Source: Sneathiella marina
GTDB taxonomy: Bacteria > Pseudomonadota > Alphaproteobacteria > Sneathiellales > Sneathiellaceae
Direction: 5' to 3'
DNA length: 64,000 nucleotides
Assembly: GCF_023746535.1 (NCBI RefSeq)
Contig: NZ_CP098747.1
Coordinates: 2,378,501 to 2,442,500 of the forward strand
Part shown: piece by piece, positions 19,340 through 25,848 of the stretch
Layout of the letters: the number at the start of each line of letters is the position of its first letter
Position numbering within the stretch: position 1 is the first letter of the stretch
Position numbers and translations under genes: made by a program
Notes under the pieces: model-generated
Seen by the model: the letters and a program-made list of their open reading frames with translations, nothing else
The model's database searches: none
What the model was told of the DNA's origin: nothing

Positions 19340-20101
19340 CTAAGCCCCCAGAAAGCGGATCAACGCTTGTTCGTAGTAGTTCAGGAACCACATCATTCCG
19401 GCGCCAATGGTAATCGATAAAATCGCAAATGAAAGGACAATCTGCAACGGCATGGCGACGAAAAAAACCTGGACCTGCGGCATCAATCTGTTGATGAGCC
19501 CAACGCCAATGTAAAATGTCAAACCGAACACCAGGAACGGGGACGCGATCTGAAATCCCAGTTTAAAGGATCCCTGCACGAAATTCGAAACCAGCATACT
19601 CAAATCACCGAGAGGCGGCAATTCACCCACCGGGAAAATTGTATAACTGGCAAATGTTCCCTGCAAAAACAGATAGTGCAAATCCGTTACAAAAATCATG
19701 GTCAGAGCCAACATGGTCAGAAACGTACTCGTGATGGCGCCTTGCGTCATTTGTCCTGGGTCAAAGAATTGTGCAGCCGCCAGGCCGGATTGTTGCGCAA
19801 TGATTGTCCCAGCCACATGAAGACTACTGAGGACCATACGGAGTGCACCCCCCATGATCAATCCAATCAGCACCTCTCCGGTTAGCAGTAAAAGCAGTTC
19901 AACAGGCGATGCAGGTTCGGACGGAATTTTATCGGCAACAAATTGCACGACTAAAAAACTGACTGCCAGGGCAATTGCGAGGCGGACGCGCGGGTTGACA
20001 AAACCTTCGCCAAATCCCGGTGCGGCCATGAATGCTGTCCCAAGGCGGGTAAAAACAAGAAGAAACGCAAAGATATTTATGGTGAGGAACTCATCGAGCA
20101 T
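19340..20101 (-). CDS. fliR: flagellar export gate protein FliR
   Basis: A 253-residue, strongly hydrophobic protein with about six membrane segments, of normal length for FliR. Recognisable pieces are the N-terminal FTRLGTAFMAAPGFG and the mid-protein AGTIIAQQSGLAAAQFFDPG, both typical of the family. It forms the export gate with FliP, FliQ and FlhB. It lies between fliQ (17-base gap) and flhB (6-base gap) on the same strand, so all three are very likely one transcript. FliP is encoded separately, 3.6 kb away on the other strand. Confidence 0.95.
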   Translation of the reverse strand: MLDEFLTINIFAFLLVFTRLGTAFMAAPGFGEGFVNPRVRLAIALAVSFLVVQFVADKIPSEPASPVELLLLLTGEVLIGLIMGGALRMVLSSLHVAGTIIAQQSGLAAAQFFDPGQMTQGAITSTFLTMLALTMIFVTDLHYLFLQGTFASYTIFPVGELPPLGDLSMLVSNFVQGSFKLGFQIASPFLVFGLTFYIGVGLINRLMPQVQVFFVAMPLQIVLSFAILSITIGAGMMWFLNYYEQALIRFLGA

Positions 20102-20118
20102 TTACACAGCACCAAGTG

Positions 20119-20382
20119 TCATAAGGCTGAAATCCGTTGCGCTATTTGCTCCATGAAACCAATCATTGTTGAAATCATGAAAGGCATAAAAACAATCAAC
20201 GATAAAAACATAACCAGGATTTTAGGAACAAATGCCAGGGTCATTTCCTGAATTTGCGTCAACGCCTGAATTAGCGCAACAACTAGACCTACTAACAACG
20301 CAACGAGCATTACGGGGGCAGCCACCGCCAGTAGAACCCAAATCGCTTCACGCGCCACATCAACGACATCTGTCGGAGTCAT
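20119..20382 (-). CDS. fliQ: flagellar export gate protein FliQ
   Basis: An 87-residue protein with two membrane helices, the family's normal size. The segment LVVALIQALTQIQEMTLAFVPKI between the helices is the conserved FliQ motif. It is a multi-copy part of the export gate and packs around FliP and FliR. It sits between fliE and fliR in the leftward flagellar run. Confidence 0.95.
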   Translation of the reverse strand: MTPTDVVDVAREAIWVLLAVAAPVMLVALLVGLVVALIQALTQIQEMTLAFVPKILVMFLSLIVFMPFMISTMIGFMEQIAQRISAL

Positions 20383-20419
20383 TTTGCTTAAATCCTTGTG
20401 CTGTATTTTACTTTACAGC

Positions 20420-20749
20420 CTAGATTGGCATTTTAATGATGTCTTGATAAGCCTGAATTACGCGATCACGGACAGCAACAACAGTTTCCAGGGTCGCTTC
20501 TGCATTACTGACGGCCGTCACAATGTCGGCTAAGCCGGCAGTTCCCGTCGTCGCATCCAGGCTAACCTGTTCAGATGCCACACCATTTTCGATTGCCGCA
20601 CCACTGGCATCTGACAGCATTTCGGCAAAACTTTGTCCGTTGACAACTTCATCGGTTCCGACGGCAGTGCCGGAATTTTTTCCGCTGGCGCTATTTGCCA
20701 TGGACTTTGAATAGGCTTGTGTCGCTGATATCGCGCTTGTATCCACCAT
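20420..20749 (-). CDS. fliE: flagellar hook-basal body protein FliE
   Basis: A 109-residue protein whose C-terminal half holds the family pattern (AEATLETVVAVRDRVIQAYQDIIKMPI). FliE links the MS ring and export gate to the proximal rod and is exported by the flagellar apparatus, so it lacks a signal peptide. The Ser/Ala-rich N-terminus (about 1-40) is poorly conserved, as is usual. The gene follows flgC by 22 bases and precedes fliQ by 37, matching the common flgB-flgC-fliE order. Confidence 0.93.
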   Translation of the reverse strand: MVDTSAISATQAYSKSMANSASGKNSGTAVGTDEVVNGQSFAEMLSDASGAAIENGVASEQVSLDATTGTAGLADIVTAVSNAEATLETVVAVRDRVIQAYQDIIKMPI

Positions 20750-20771
20750 TCTCGTTTCTTTCGTTCAGTTC

Positions 20772-21179
20772 TTACTTAAGGATATCCAAGGTCCGCATGA
20801 TCATCTTTTTAGATGCATCGATAACCCCCAGATTGGCCTGATAAGAGCGTTGGGTTTCTTTCATATCCATCATCTCAACCAGCGAATTAACATTGGGCAA
20901 TTTGATATATCCATCCTCATTCGCCGCCGGATGACTTGGTTCGAACTTCAAGTCAAATTCTGATTTGTCTTCTGTGATCCGCCCGACCTGGACTTTCGTC
21001 ACGCCATTCTCACGATCCAGCACATTCTTGAATGAAAGCACTTTACGGCGATAAGGGTCCTCATTCGCGGTTTTGCCAACAGAATCCTTATTCGCCAGGT
21101 TTTCCGATATAATCTGCATGCGCTTGCCCTGAGCGTGCATGCCCGAGGCGGAAACTGACATTGTCTTGAGTAAATCCAT
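20772..21179 (-). CDS. flgC: flagellar proximal rod protein FlgC
   Basis: A 135-residue rod protein. The N-terminal rod motif (SVSASGMHAQGKRMQIISENLAN) and the C-terminal helix motif (ETQRSYQANLGVIDASKKM) are both complete. The central part has YRRKVLSF and the HPAANEDGY region typical of FlgC. It is exported through the flagellar gate and assembles on FliE and FlgB. It lies 24 bases downstream of flgB. A second, shorter protein of the same superfamily is encoded at 25430-25822. Confidence 0.95.
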   Translation of the reverse strand: MDLLKTMSVSASGMHAQGKRMQIISENLANKDSVGKTANEDPYRRKVLSFKNVLDRENGVTKVQVGRITEDKSEFDLKFEPSHPAANEDGYIKLPNVNSLVEMMDMKETQRSYQANLGVIDASKKMIMRTLDILK

Positions 21180-21203
21180 GACGTTTTATCCTCTCTTCGG
21201 CCT

Positions 21204-21605
21204 CTATCGACGGCCAAGGGCTGTTTTCAACATCCCTAAATTTTTCTTGTACAATGTGGTTGTAAGCTCGTACTGAATTTGTGTTTCTGCAACTTTCATC
21301 ATTTCTTCTTCAAGAATGACGGCATTTCCGGTTGGTGTAACTTCGCTAACATCCTTGTTCACACGCGTTTCATAATTAATGCTTTCCCTCACATGAATAT
21401 GCGAACCATTAGTCCGATTAATGCGAAAGCGTTGTTCCTCAGGCTTCGCAATCATCTCTTTGAATTCAAGAGGCTTTAGATCTTTGGCGCGGTAGTTTGG
21501 CGTATCCGCATTGGCGACATTCTGCGACAACACTTTTTGCCGTGCTGTCAGCCACTTCATGCGTTCCGTTAAGGCCGCGAATAGAGGAATTTTTTCCAAA
21601 TTCAT
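21204..21605 (-). CDS. flgB: flagellar proximal rod protein FlgB
   Basis: A 133-residue protein and the first gene of the leftward flagellar operon. The start is taken at ATG 21605 (MNLEKIPLF); a GTG four codons upstream would add residues with no family match. The N-terminal rod motif (RQKVLSQNVANADTPNYRAKDL) and the C-terminal helix (VAETQIQYELTTTLYKKNLGML) are clear. The operon promoter should lie between 21606 and the terminator at 21708-21735. Confidence 0.95.
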   Translation of the reverse strand: MNLEKIPLFAALTERMKWLTARQKVLSQNVANADTPNYRAKDLKPLEFKEMIAKPEEQRFRINRTNGSHIHVRESINYETRVNKDVSEVTPTGNAVILEEEMMKVAETQIQYELTTTLYKKNLGMLKTALGRR

Positions 21606-21707
21606 GATGTAGATCACTTTATCAATGCGGTTTTTCCTGAACGTAGGCTATTCAATGATCGTTAATATTCCGTAAAAATACGAAAGCGAAAGTCAATCAG
21701 ACATAAA

Positions 21708-21735
21708 AAAACGCCACCATATTTGGCAGCGTTTT
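21708..21735 (-). terminator. Rho-independent terminator after the DJ-1/PfpI-like gene
   Basis: The stem AAAACGC..CCA pairs with TGG..GCGTTTT around a TATT loop, with a 2x2 internal mismatch. On the minus strand it is followed by a run of T (complement of 21703-21710). It lies 30 bases past the stop of the gene ending at 21766 and before flgB, separating the two leftward units. Confidence 0.75.
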
Positions 21736-21765
21736 CTTTATCTTTGATTGATGTGCGTATAAGCG

Positions 21766-22335
21766 TCAGGCCGCTTCCCAGGCTTCCGGTTCATATTTCA
21801 CTATGCAATCTGCAAATTTTTCGATCATTGGCTCGATGACTTCCTTCGCTGAAACCAGCATATCATCCACATGCAGCGTCGCCTCAACGACAGTGGCACC
21901 ACTCTCGGTCACTGCTTCCTGAGCGTCCTCTATTACAATTACGGAGCGATCTTCCAACAACTCTGCATCAGCAAGAATTTTCGGTGCATCGTCCAGCAAT
22001 GCAACAGGTTTGTTATCTTCCATAAATCCACGCATGAAACGAGCCGTTTGAGGATTTGCGATCAATCGGGCAACATGACGTGATCCACCCGGAATAACGA
22101 CGGCGTCATAGTGGTGGGACATGGATGTAGAAAGATGCGCATTTGCTGGAAAGAAATGTCCCCAACCATTACCATGCCAGCTGTTCACTACACCTTTTTC
22201 CGGAGAGACAATTTTGACTTCCGCGCCGGTTGCGACCAGGTTTTTATGTAAACCGGTCATGTGTGATTCTTCAAAGCCGTTGGCAACGAGAATGGCAATT
22301 TTTTTACCATTCAACACATTTTCCATATCACTCAT
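21766..22335 (-). CDS. DJ-1/PfpI superfamily protein without the nucleophile cysteine
   Basis: A 189-residue protein with a class-I glutamine-amidotransferase-like fold. Visible family pieces are AILVANGFEESHMTGL, the GAEVKIVSPEKG strand and turn, and AVVIPGGSRHV. At the nucleophile elbow, where family members have A-x-C-H-G, this protein reads ALLDDAPKIL, so the usual Cys is replaced by Asp. It resembles the C-terminal domain of large catalases, which also lacks the Cys, more than active PfpI proteases. A protease or glyoxalase function is therefore unlikely and a stress-related or structural role more probable. It is a single gene with its own terminator and an imperfect palindrome upstream. 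Confidence 0.75.
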   Translation of the reverse strand: MSDMENVLNGKKIAILVANGFEESHMTGLHKNLVATGAEVKIVSPEKGVVNSWHGNGWGHFFPANAHLSTSMSHHYDAVVIPGGSRHVARLIANPQTARFMRGFMEDNKPVALLDDAPKILADAELLEDRSVIVIEDAQEAVTESGATVVEATLHVDDMLVSAKEVIEPMIEKFADCIVKYEPEAWEAA

Positions 22336-22373
22336 ATAATCTTCCTTTTCTTTCTCTCAAGCGCGTAACGCGA

Positions 22374-22391
22374 GTTCAGGACATCTTGAAC
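22374..22391. promoter_or_regulatory. imperfect 18-bp palindrome, possible operator of the DJ-1-like gene
   Basis: GTTCAGGACATCTTGAAC pairs at 7 of 9 positions around its centre and lies 39-56 bases upstream of the ATG at 22335. It is flanked by two copies of CTCAAGCGC (22356-22364 and 22393-22401), 37 bases apart. The arrangement suggests a regulator binding region; the regulator is unknown. Confidence 0.4.
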
Positions 22392-22529
22392 GCTCAAGCG
22401 CTCAACCTCTGGCGACCTCATCATTGGTGAGATGGGTCATTTGTGTCGTTAAAGACATACATTCTAATGCAGCTGTGCAAAGAGGAGCGAAACTCCAATT
22501 CTCGATTTGCAATTCGCCGGAGAAATTCT

Positions 22530-22679
22530 ATGGGAAGAATTACATCATCCAGCGAGCGGCAACATAATCTTTCCCTTAAGGACATGCAAGAGGATTTTAG
22601 AAACTTTTTATCGCGCTGTGATCACCGTCAATTTTCACTGTTAAACGAGGGTAAATATATTTTAACCATAACCTGGTAG
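22530..22679 (+). CDS. possible small protein, 49 residues, unknown
   Basis: An ATG at 22530 is preceded by GGAG with 7-base spacing, a good ribosome site, and opens a 49-codon frame ending 24 bases before flhX. The product is charged and polar (MGRITSSSERQHNLSLKDMQ...) with no domain I recognise. It may be the leading gene of the flhX-fliO-fliP operon, or a chance frame in the leader. The rest of 22336-22703 holds the palindrome listed above and presumably the promoter of the rightward flagellar operon; I see no other gene there. Confidence 0.35.
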   Translation: MGRITSSSERQHNLSLKDMQEDFRNFLSRCDHRQFSLLNEGKYILTITW

Positions 22680-22703
22680 AACAGGATTTCAGCTTTCTTC
22701 AGA

Positions 22704-23036
22704 ATGGCCCGCACTATGAGCACAAAAGACCAAAAACCCATACCCGGCGCGACGGATGCAATTGCTGTCGCAATTAATTATGAGGGAACTGGCTCTAATA
22801 TTCCGAAAGTTTCTGCAACGGGAAAAGGAGCAGTGGCAGAGCAGATCTTGCAATTGGCTTTCGATCATGGTGTAAAGGTGCGTGAAGATTCTGACCTTGC
22901 TCAGATCTTGTCAGAAATTGAAGTCGACTGCCCTATTCCATTAGAAGCATTTACTGCGGTTTCAGAAATATTGTCCTATTTGTACCGAAGCCAGAATAAA
23001 ATGGTGCCGGATCTGAGTTTTGCCGATGATGAATGA
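22704..23036 (+). CDS. FlhB C-terminal-domain homologue (FlhX-like)
   Basis: A 110-residue protein that matches only the small cytoplasmic part of FlhB. It has AVAINYEG in place of the strand after the cleavage site, GKGAVAEQILQLAFDHGVKVREDSDLAQIL, and IPLEAFTAVSEILSYLYR. It has no membrane part and no NPTH. Such stand-alone proteins occur beside flagellar genes in several phyla and in some bacteria can stand in for the cleaved FlhB tail. ATG 22704 or 22716 could be the start; neither has a clear ribosome site. It overlaps the next gene by a few bases. Confidence 0.85.
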   Translation: MARTMSTKDQKPIPGATDAIAVAINYEGTGSNIPKVSATGKGAVAEQILQLAFDHGVKVREDSDLAQILSEIEVDCPIPLEAFTAVSEILSYLYRSQNKMVPDLSFADDE

Positions 23037-23319
23037 TACGAATGTTAAGCTGGAAATTTCTGCACTGCAGGCGGATATTTCCCGATACCGCCTGCAAACT
23101 CAGGAAGGATCCATGATCGATATCGCAACACTGCCAGAGAGGGTGATGGATATCCACCGCCGAGTACAGATTGCGGCGCCTGAACACAGACCAGAATTAT
23201 CTTTGCTCCTGACCAACGTTATTGGGGCCTTAGATGAACTCTCCCGCGATGTTCAAACCCAGCATGATCTCGTTACTCGCAATATTGACGTTCTTGAAGG
23301 CCCTAGAGCGAAAGAATAG
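23026..23319 (+). CDS. small helical protein in the flagellar operon, function unknown
   Basis: About 97 residues, overlapping the end of flhX (ATGATGAATGA), which suggests translational coupling. The sequence is mostly amphipathic helix with a Leu/Ile/Val heptad character (LEISALQADISRYRL, LLLTNVIGALDELSRDVQ), consistent with a small coiled-coil chaperone or regulator. Position and size resemble FlgN/FliT-type flagellar chaperones, but I see no diagnostic motif, so no name is given. Confidence 0.6.
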   Translation: MMNDTNVKLEISALQADISRYRLQTQEGSMIDIATLPERVMDIHRRVQIAAPEHRPELSLLLTNVIGALDELSRDVQTQHDLVTRNIDVLEGPRAKE

Positions 23320-23398
23320 TTTTCAAATTGAGCCGGGGAAGTTAGGGTAGTGTAACCGCTGATCCGTGGGGGCATTCGTTTAGGTAAATAACAAGTAG

Positions 23399-23701
23399 AT
23401 GGATCCGTTACAGTATCTAAAATACCTTGTAGGACTATTAATTGTATTGGGGCTTATAGCCCTGGTAACATTGGCAGCCCGAAAATTCGGCATGGTCCCT
23501 AAAGCGGACAGAAAGCCCGGAAGCCCGAAAAGGCTTTCAGTTTCCGATGTCATGTCTATTGACGCAAAGCGTCGGCTGGTTCTGGTCAGGCGCGACGATC
23601 AAGAGCATTTATTGCTTCTTGGGCCGGAACGTGATCTGGTTGTTGAGCAAAACATCCCTTCTGCAAATATTGAAGCCGAAACGGACGCAAAAGACCCATG
23701 A
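23399..23701 (+). CDS. fliO: flagellar biosynthesis protein FliO
   Basis: A 100-residue protein with one membrane helix (about 7-27, LKYLVGLLIVLGLIALVTLAARKFG). A short cytoplasmic domain follows, with the FliO pattern VMSIDAKRRLVLVRRDDQEHLLLLGPERDLVVE. FliO helps FliP assemble into the export gate. Its stop overlaps the fliP start (ATGA), the usual fliO-fliP coupling. Confidence 0.9.
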   Translation: MDPLQYLKYLVGLLIVLGLIALVTLAARKFGMVPKADRKPGSPKRLSVSDVMSIDAKRRLVLVRRDDQEHLLLLGPERDLVVEQNIPSANIEAETDAKDP

Positions 23702-24480
23702 TTGAAAAAATGCTAACTAGCCGTTTGTTTCCAGGAAAAGCTCTTTTTCTTACACCCATAATTTTGATATCTGTTCTTTTTTTCCCAGTTGACACTTTTG
23801 CTCAATCGCTCTCCCTTGACCTTGGTGACGATGCAGGCCCGTTGACCGGGCGAATTGTCCAGCTTGTGGTTTTGATGACGGTTTTAAGCCTGGCTCCAGC
23901 CATTCTGATCGTCACCACTTCCTTTACCCGGCTGATTGTGGTGCTTTCCCTGCTGCGTAGTGCCATCGGAGTTCAGACAACGCCTCCGAATGTTATTATT
24001 ATTTCCCTCGCCTTGTTCCTAACAGCTTTCATTATGGCTCCTACGTTTGAAAGTGCTTATGAGAGCGGTATTGTCCCGTTGTTGAACGAGGAAATTGATG
24101 AAACCCAGGCCTTCGAACGCGTCGCAACACCCTTTAAAGAATTTATGCTCAAGCATGCGCGGGAGAAAGACATCCTTTTGTTTATGGATTTAGGGGCGAC
24201 TGAAGAGGTGTCGACACCGGAAGAAGTCCCACTCAAGGTATTGATCCCGGCCTTTATGATCAGCGAATTAAAACGGGCCTTTGAAATTGGCTTTCTTCTG
24301 TTTGTTCCTTTTGTCGTTATTGATATGGTCGTGGCGTCCATCTTGATGTCCATGGGCATGATGATGTTGCCGCCGGTCATGATCTCCCTCCCCTTTAAGC
24401 TTATTTTCTTTGTTCTGGTCGATGGCTGGAATCTGGTAGCTAAAAGCTTGGTGGAGAGTTTTGTCAATGGCGCTACCTAG
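23698..24480 (+). CDS. fliP: flagellar export gate protein FliP
   Basis: A 260-residue protein with a cleavable N-terminal signal (ending near FAQS), then four membrane segments. Family motifs are complete: SFTRLIVVLSLLRSAIGVQTTPPN, PAFMISELKRAFEIGFL and the final LPFKLIFFVLVDGWNLV. It forms the export channel with FliQ and FliR. The last codons overlap the start of the next gene, an EndoU-like nuclease, by 14 bases, which is unusual for a fliP downstream gene. Confidence 0.95.
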   Translation: MIEKMLTSRLFPGKALFLTPIILISVLFFPVDTFAQSLSLDLGDDAGPLTGRIVQLVVLMTVLSLAPAILIVTTSFTRLIVVLSLLRSAIGVQTTPPNVIIISLALFLTAFIMAPTFESAYESGIVPLLNEEIDETQAFERVATPFKEFMLKHAREKDILLFMDLGATEEVSTPEEVPLKVLIPAFMISELKRAFEIGFLLFVPFVVIDMVVASILMSMGMMMLPPVMISLPFKLIFFVLVDGWNLVAKSLVESFVNGAT

Positions 24481-24994
24481 TCAGCCAAAAAAGAGCCTGG
24501 GCTTCCTTCTATTGCTGGTTGGTTTATTTTGCCTTGTCGTATTCTGGGCACTTTTCGACGCGTCAGCCCCAGCCACTTCTCGATCGATTTGGTCTAGCAC
24601 CGACCCTGCCATCAATGTGACCCATATTTTTGAAGGTGAAATCAATCGGCGGGGCAAACCTGTGGGGTTTCATGTACCGCCGCCGGAAAAAGGCTATCCC
24701 CGTTCTCGGATCAAAGAAGTACTGTCAGGCCCAAACAGATCCGGAGTTACCACAGCCATTGTCGAGATTTTCGATACTCAGGAAAATAAATGGAAAGACA
24801 AATTCTCCAGTCTGTTTCCAAAACGATTATCGGGCCAAGAAATTATCAGCGCCATTTTGAAAGCGGCATCCCGCAGTGAATTGGGCCAAGGCGCAAAATG
24901 GCGCGGGAAATCAGGATATGGTTTCTACATTGAAGGATACCGGTATGAAGATGGGGCTATCAATACGGCTTATCCTTTATATGTTGCGGATTAG
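24467..24994 (+). CDS. membrane-anchored or secreted bacterial EndoU-type nuclease
   Basis: A 175-residue protein starting at ATG 24467 inside the end of fliP, with GGAG 10 bases upstream. One hydrophobic helix (about 11-30) is followed by a bacterial EndoU domain. THIFEGE (52-58) and GKPVGFH (63-69) supply the two conserved histidines H53 and H69. They are followed by the SSLFPK...SGQEIISAIL and GYGFYIEGY...INTAYPLY segments of the family. EndoU enzymes cut RNA, often tRNA, and usually occur as C-terminal toxin domains of large polymorphic toxins. Here the domain is alone behind a signal anchor and coupled to a flagellar gene. It could be an exported toxin, a periplasmic RNase, or a captured toxin remnant with a domestic role. 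Confidence 0.8.
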   Translation: MALPSQPKKSLGFLLLLVGLFCLVVFWALFDASAPATSRSIWSSTDPAINVTHIFEGEINRRGKPVGFHVPPPEKGYPRSRIKEVLSGPNRSGVTTAIVEIFDTQENKWKDKFSSLFPKRLSGQEIISAILKAASRSELGQGAKWRGKSGYGFYIEGYRYEDGAINTAYPLYVAD

Positions 24995-25006
24995 AGGACT
25001 AAGTCG

Positions 25007-25336
25007 ATGCCAGACATCTCAATAAAAATTGAACCTGAAACCAATTTGATAAAATGTGAAATCACCCCCAAAAACAGCATTTTAGTAGATTTTTTTGAAT
25101 CTGATATTCAAGGAGATACAGCGTTCATTCATTTCCTTTATCAATCAATCGATAAACTCACAAATGACATATTTGAAATTAACGGCAACGCCCACAATCT
25201 CAGCCTTAGCAAGTCTGTATATAAAGTAACACCCTTATACGACACATCGAATACATGGGTTATGGGCCCGATTTCCGATTTTACATTTTTCCTCGCTGAG
25301 TGGGAAAAGATACTCTCCTCCCACAAGGCATCTTAA
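25007..25336 (+). CDS. small cytosolic protein after the EndoU gene, possible immunity protein
   Basis: A 109-residue protein, 12 bases downstream of the EndoU gene with GAGG 9 bases before its ATG. It is acidic and mixed alpha/beta in appearance, with no signal peptide or membrane segment. Its DNA is visibly richer in A/T than fliP. The ending ISDFTFFLAEWEKIL vaguely resembles small YacL/UPF0231-type proteins, but not enough to assign a family. Its position right after a nuclease toxin-like gene suggests an immunity protein (inference from gene order only). Confidence 0.5.
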   Translation: MPDISIKIEPETNLIKCEITPKNSILVDFFESDIQGDTAFIHFLYQSIDKLTNDIFEINGNAHNLSLSKSVYKVTPLYDTSNTWVMGPISDFTFFLAEWEKILSSHKAS

Positions 25337-25429
25337 CGGATTGTTAATATTTATACCTCTAAAAGATGTATATTAGAAATCATATATTCGTATAAAGTTT
25401 ATTTAAATTTTTAGCGATAGGAGATGCCT

Positions 25430-25822
25430 ATGTTGTCAATTGCCGGATCTGCTTTAAGCGGACTACATGCAGCGTCAAAAACTGTAGAAGCCTCCGCACG
25501 CAATGTCGCCAACTACGGCACGGTTGGTACGCCAGGCGCTGATGGTACTGGCAAATCATATGATGCAGTTGAGGCCATTCAAACAAGCGGCCCCAATGGC
25601 GATCCGACTGTGACGATCCGTGAGCGCAATCCTGCAACTGTGATAGCCTACGCCCCGCAAAATCCTCTCGCCAATGAAGAAGGGCTGATTGAAATACCGA
25701 ATGTCGATCTTGCCGAGGAATTTGTGACACAGAATCTAGCGATGCATAGTTACAAGGCGAACCTCAAAATGTTTGAGATCTGGGACGACATGCAACAAGC
25801 CGTTCTTGACATAAAAACCTAG
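25430..25822 (+). CDS. flagellar rod-like protein (FlgC/FlgG superfamily)
   Basis: A 130-residue protein. ATG 25430 is chosen because AGGAG lies 6 bases upstream; an ATG at 25424 directly abuts the AGGAG. The N-terminal rod motif (IAGSALSGLHAASKTVEASARNVAN) and the C-terminal helix (VDLAEEFVTQNLAMHSYKANLKMF) belong to the rod/hook family. The middle part is short and unlike FlgB, FlgF or FlgG. The genuine flgC is at 20772-21179, so this is an extra rod-like protein of unknown place in the basal body. It is the last rightward gene of the flagellar block and converges with the transporter operon. Confidence 0.8.
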   Translation: MLSIAGSALSGLHAASKTVEASARNVANYGTVGTPGADGTGKSYDAVEAIQTSGPNGDPTVTIRERNPATVIAYAPQNPLANEEGLIEIPNVDLAEEFVTQNLAMHSYKANLKMFEIWDDMQQAVLDIKT

Positions 25823-25848
25823 CCGTTTTCCAAGTTACAATTACACAG

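Noticed and set aside
22443-22679. 78-codon frame from GTG 22443
   Set aside because: The GTG has no ribosome site; the ATG at 22530 with GGAG upstream is a better, though still uncertain, start.
18257-24480. Virulence-type III secretion system
   Set aside because: Rod, FliE and FliO genes and an NPTH-type FlhB show that the export genes are flagellar.
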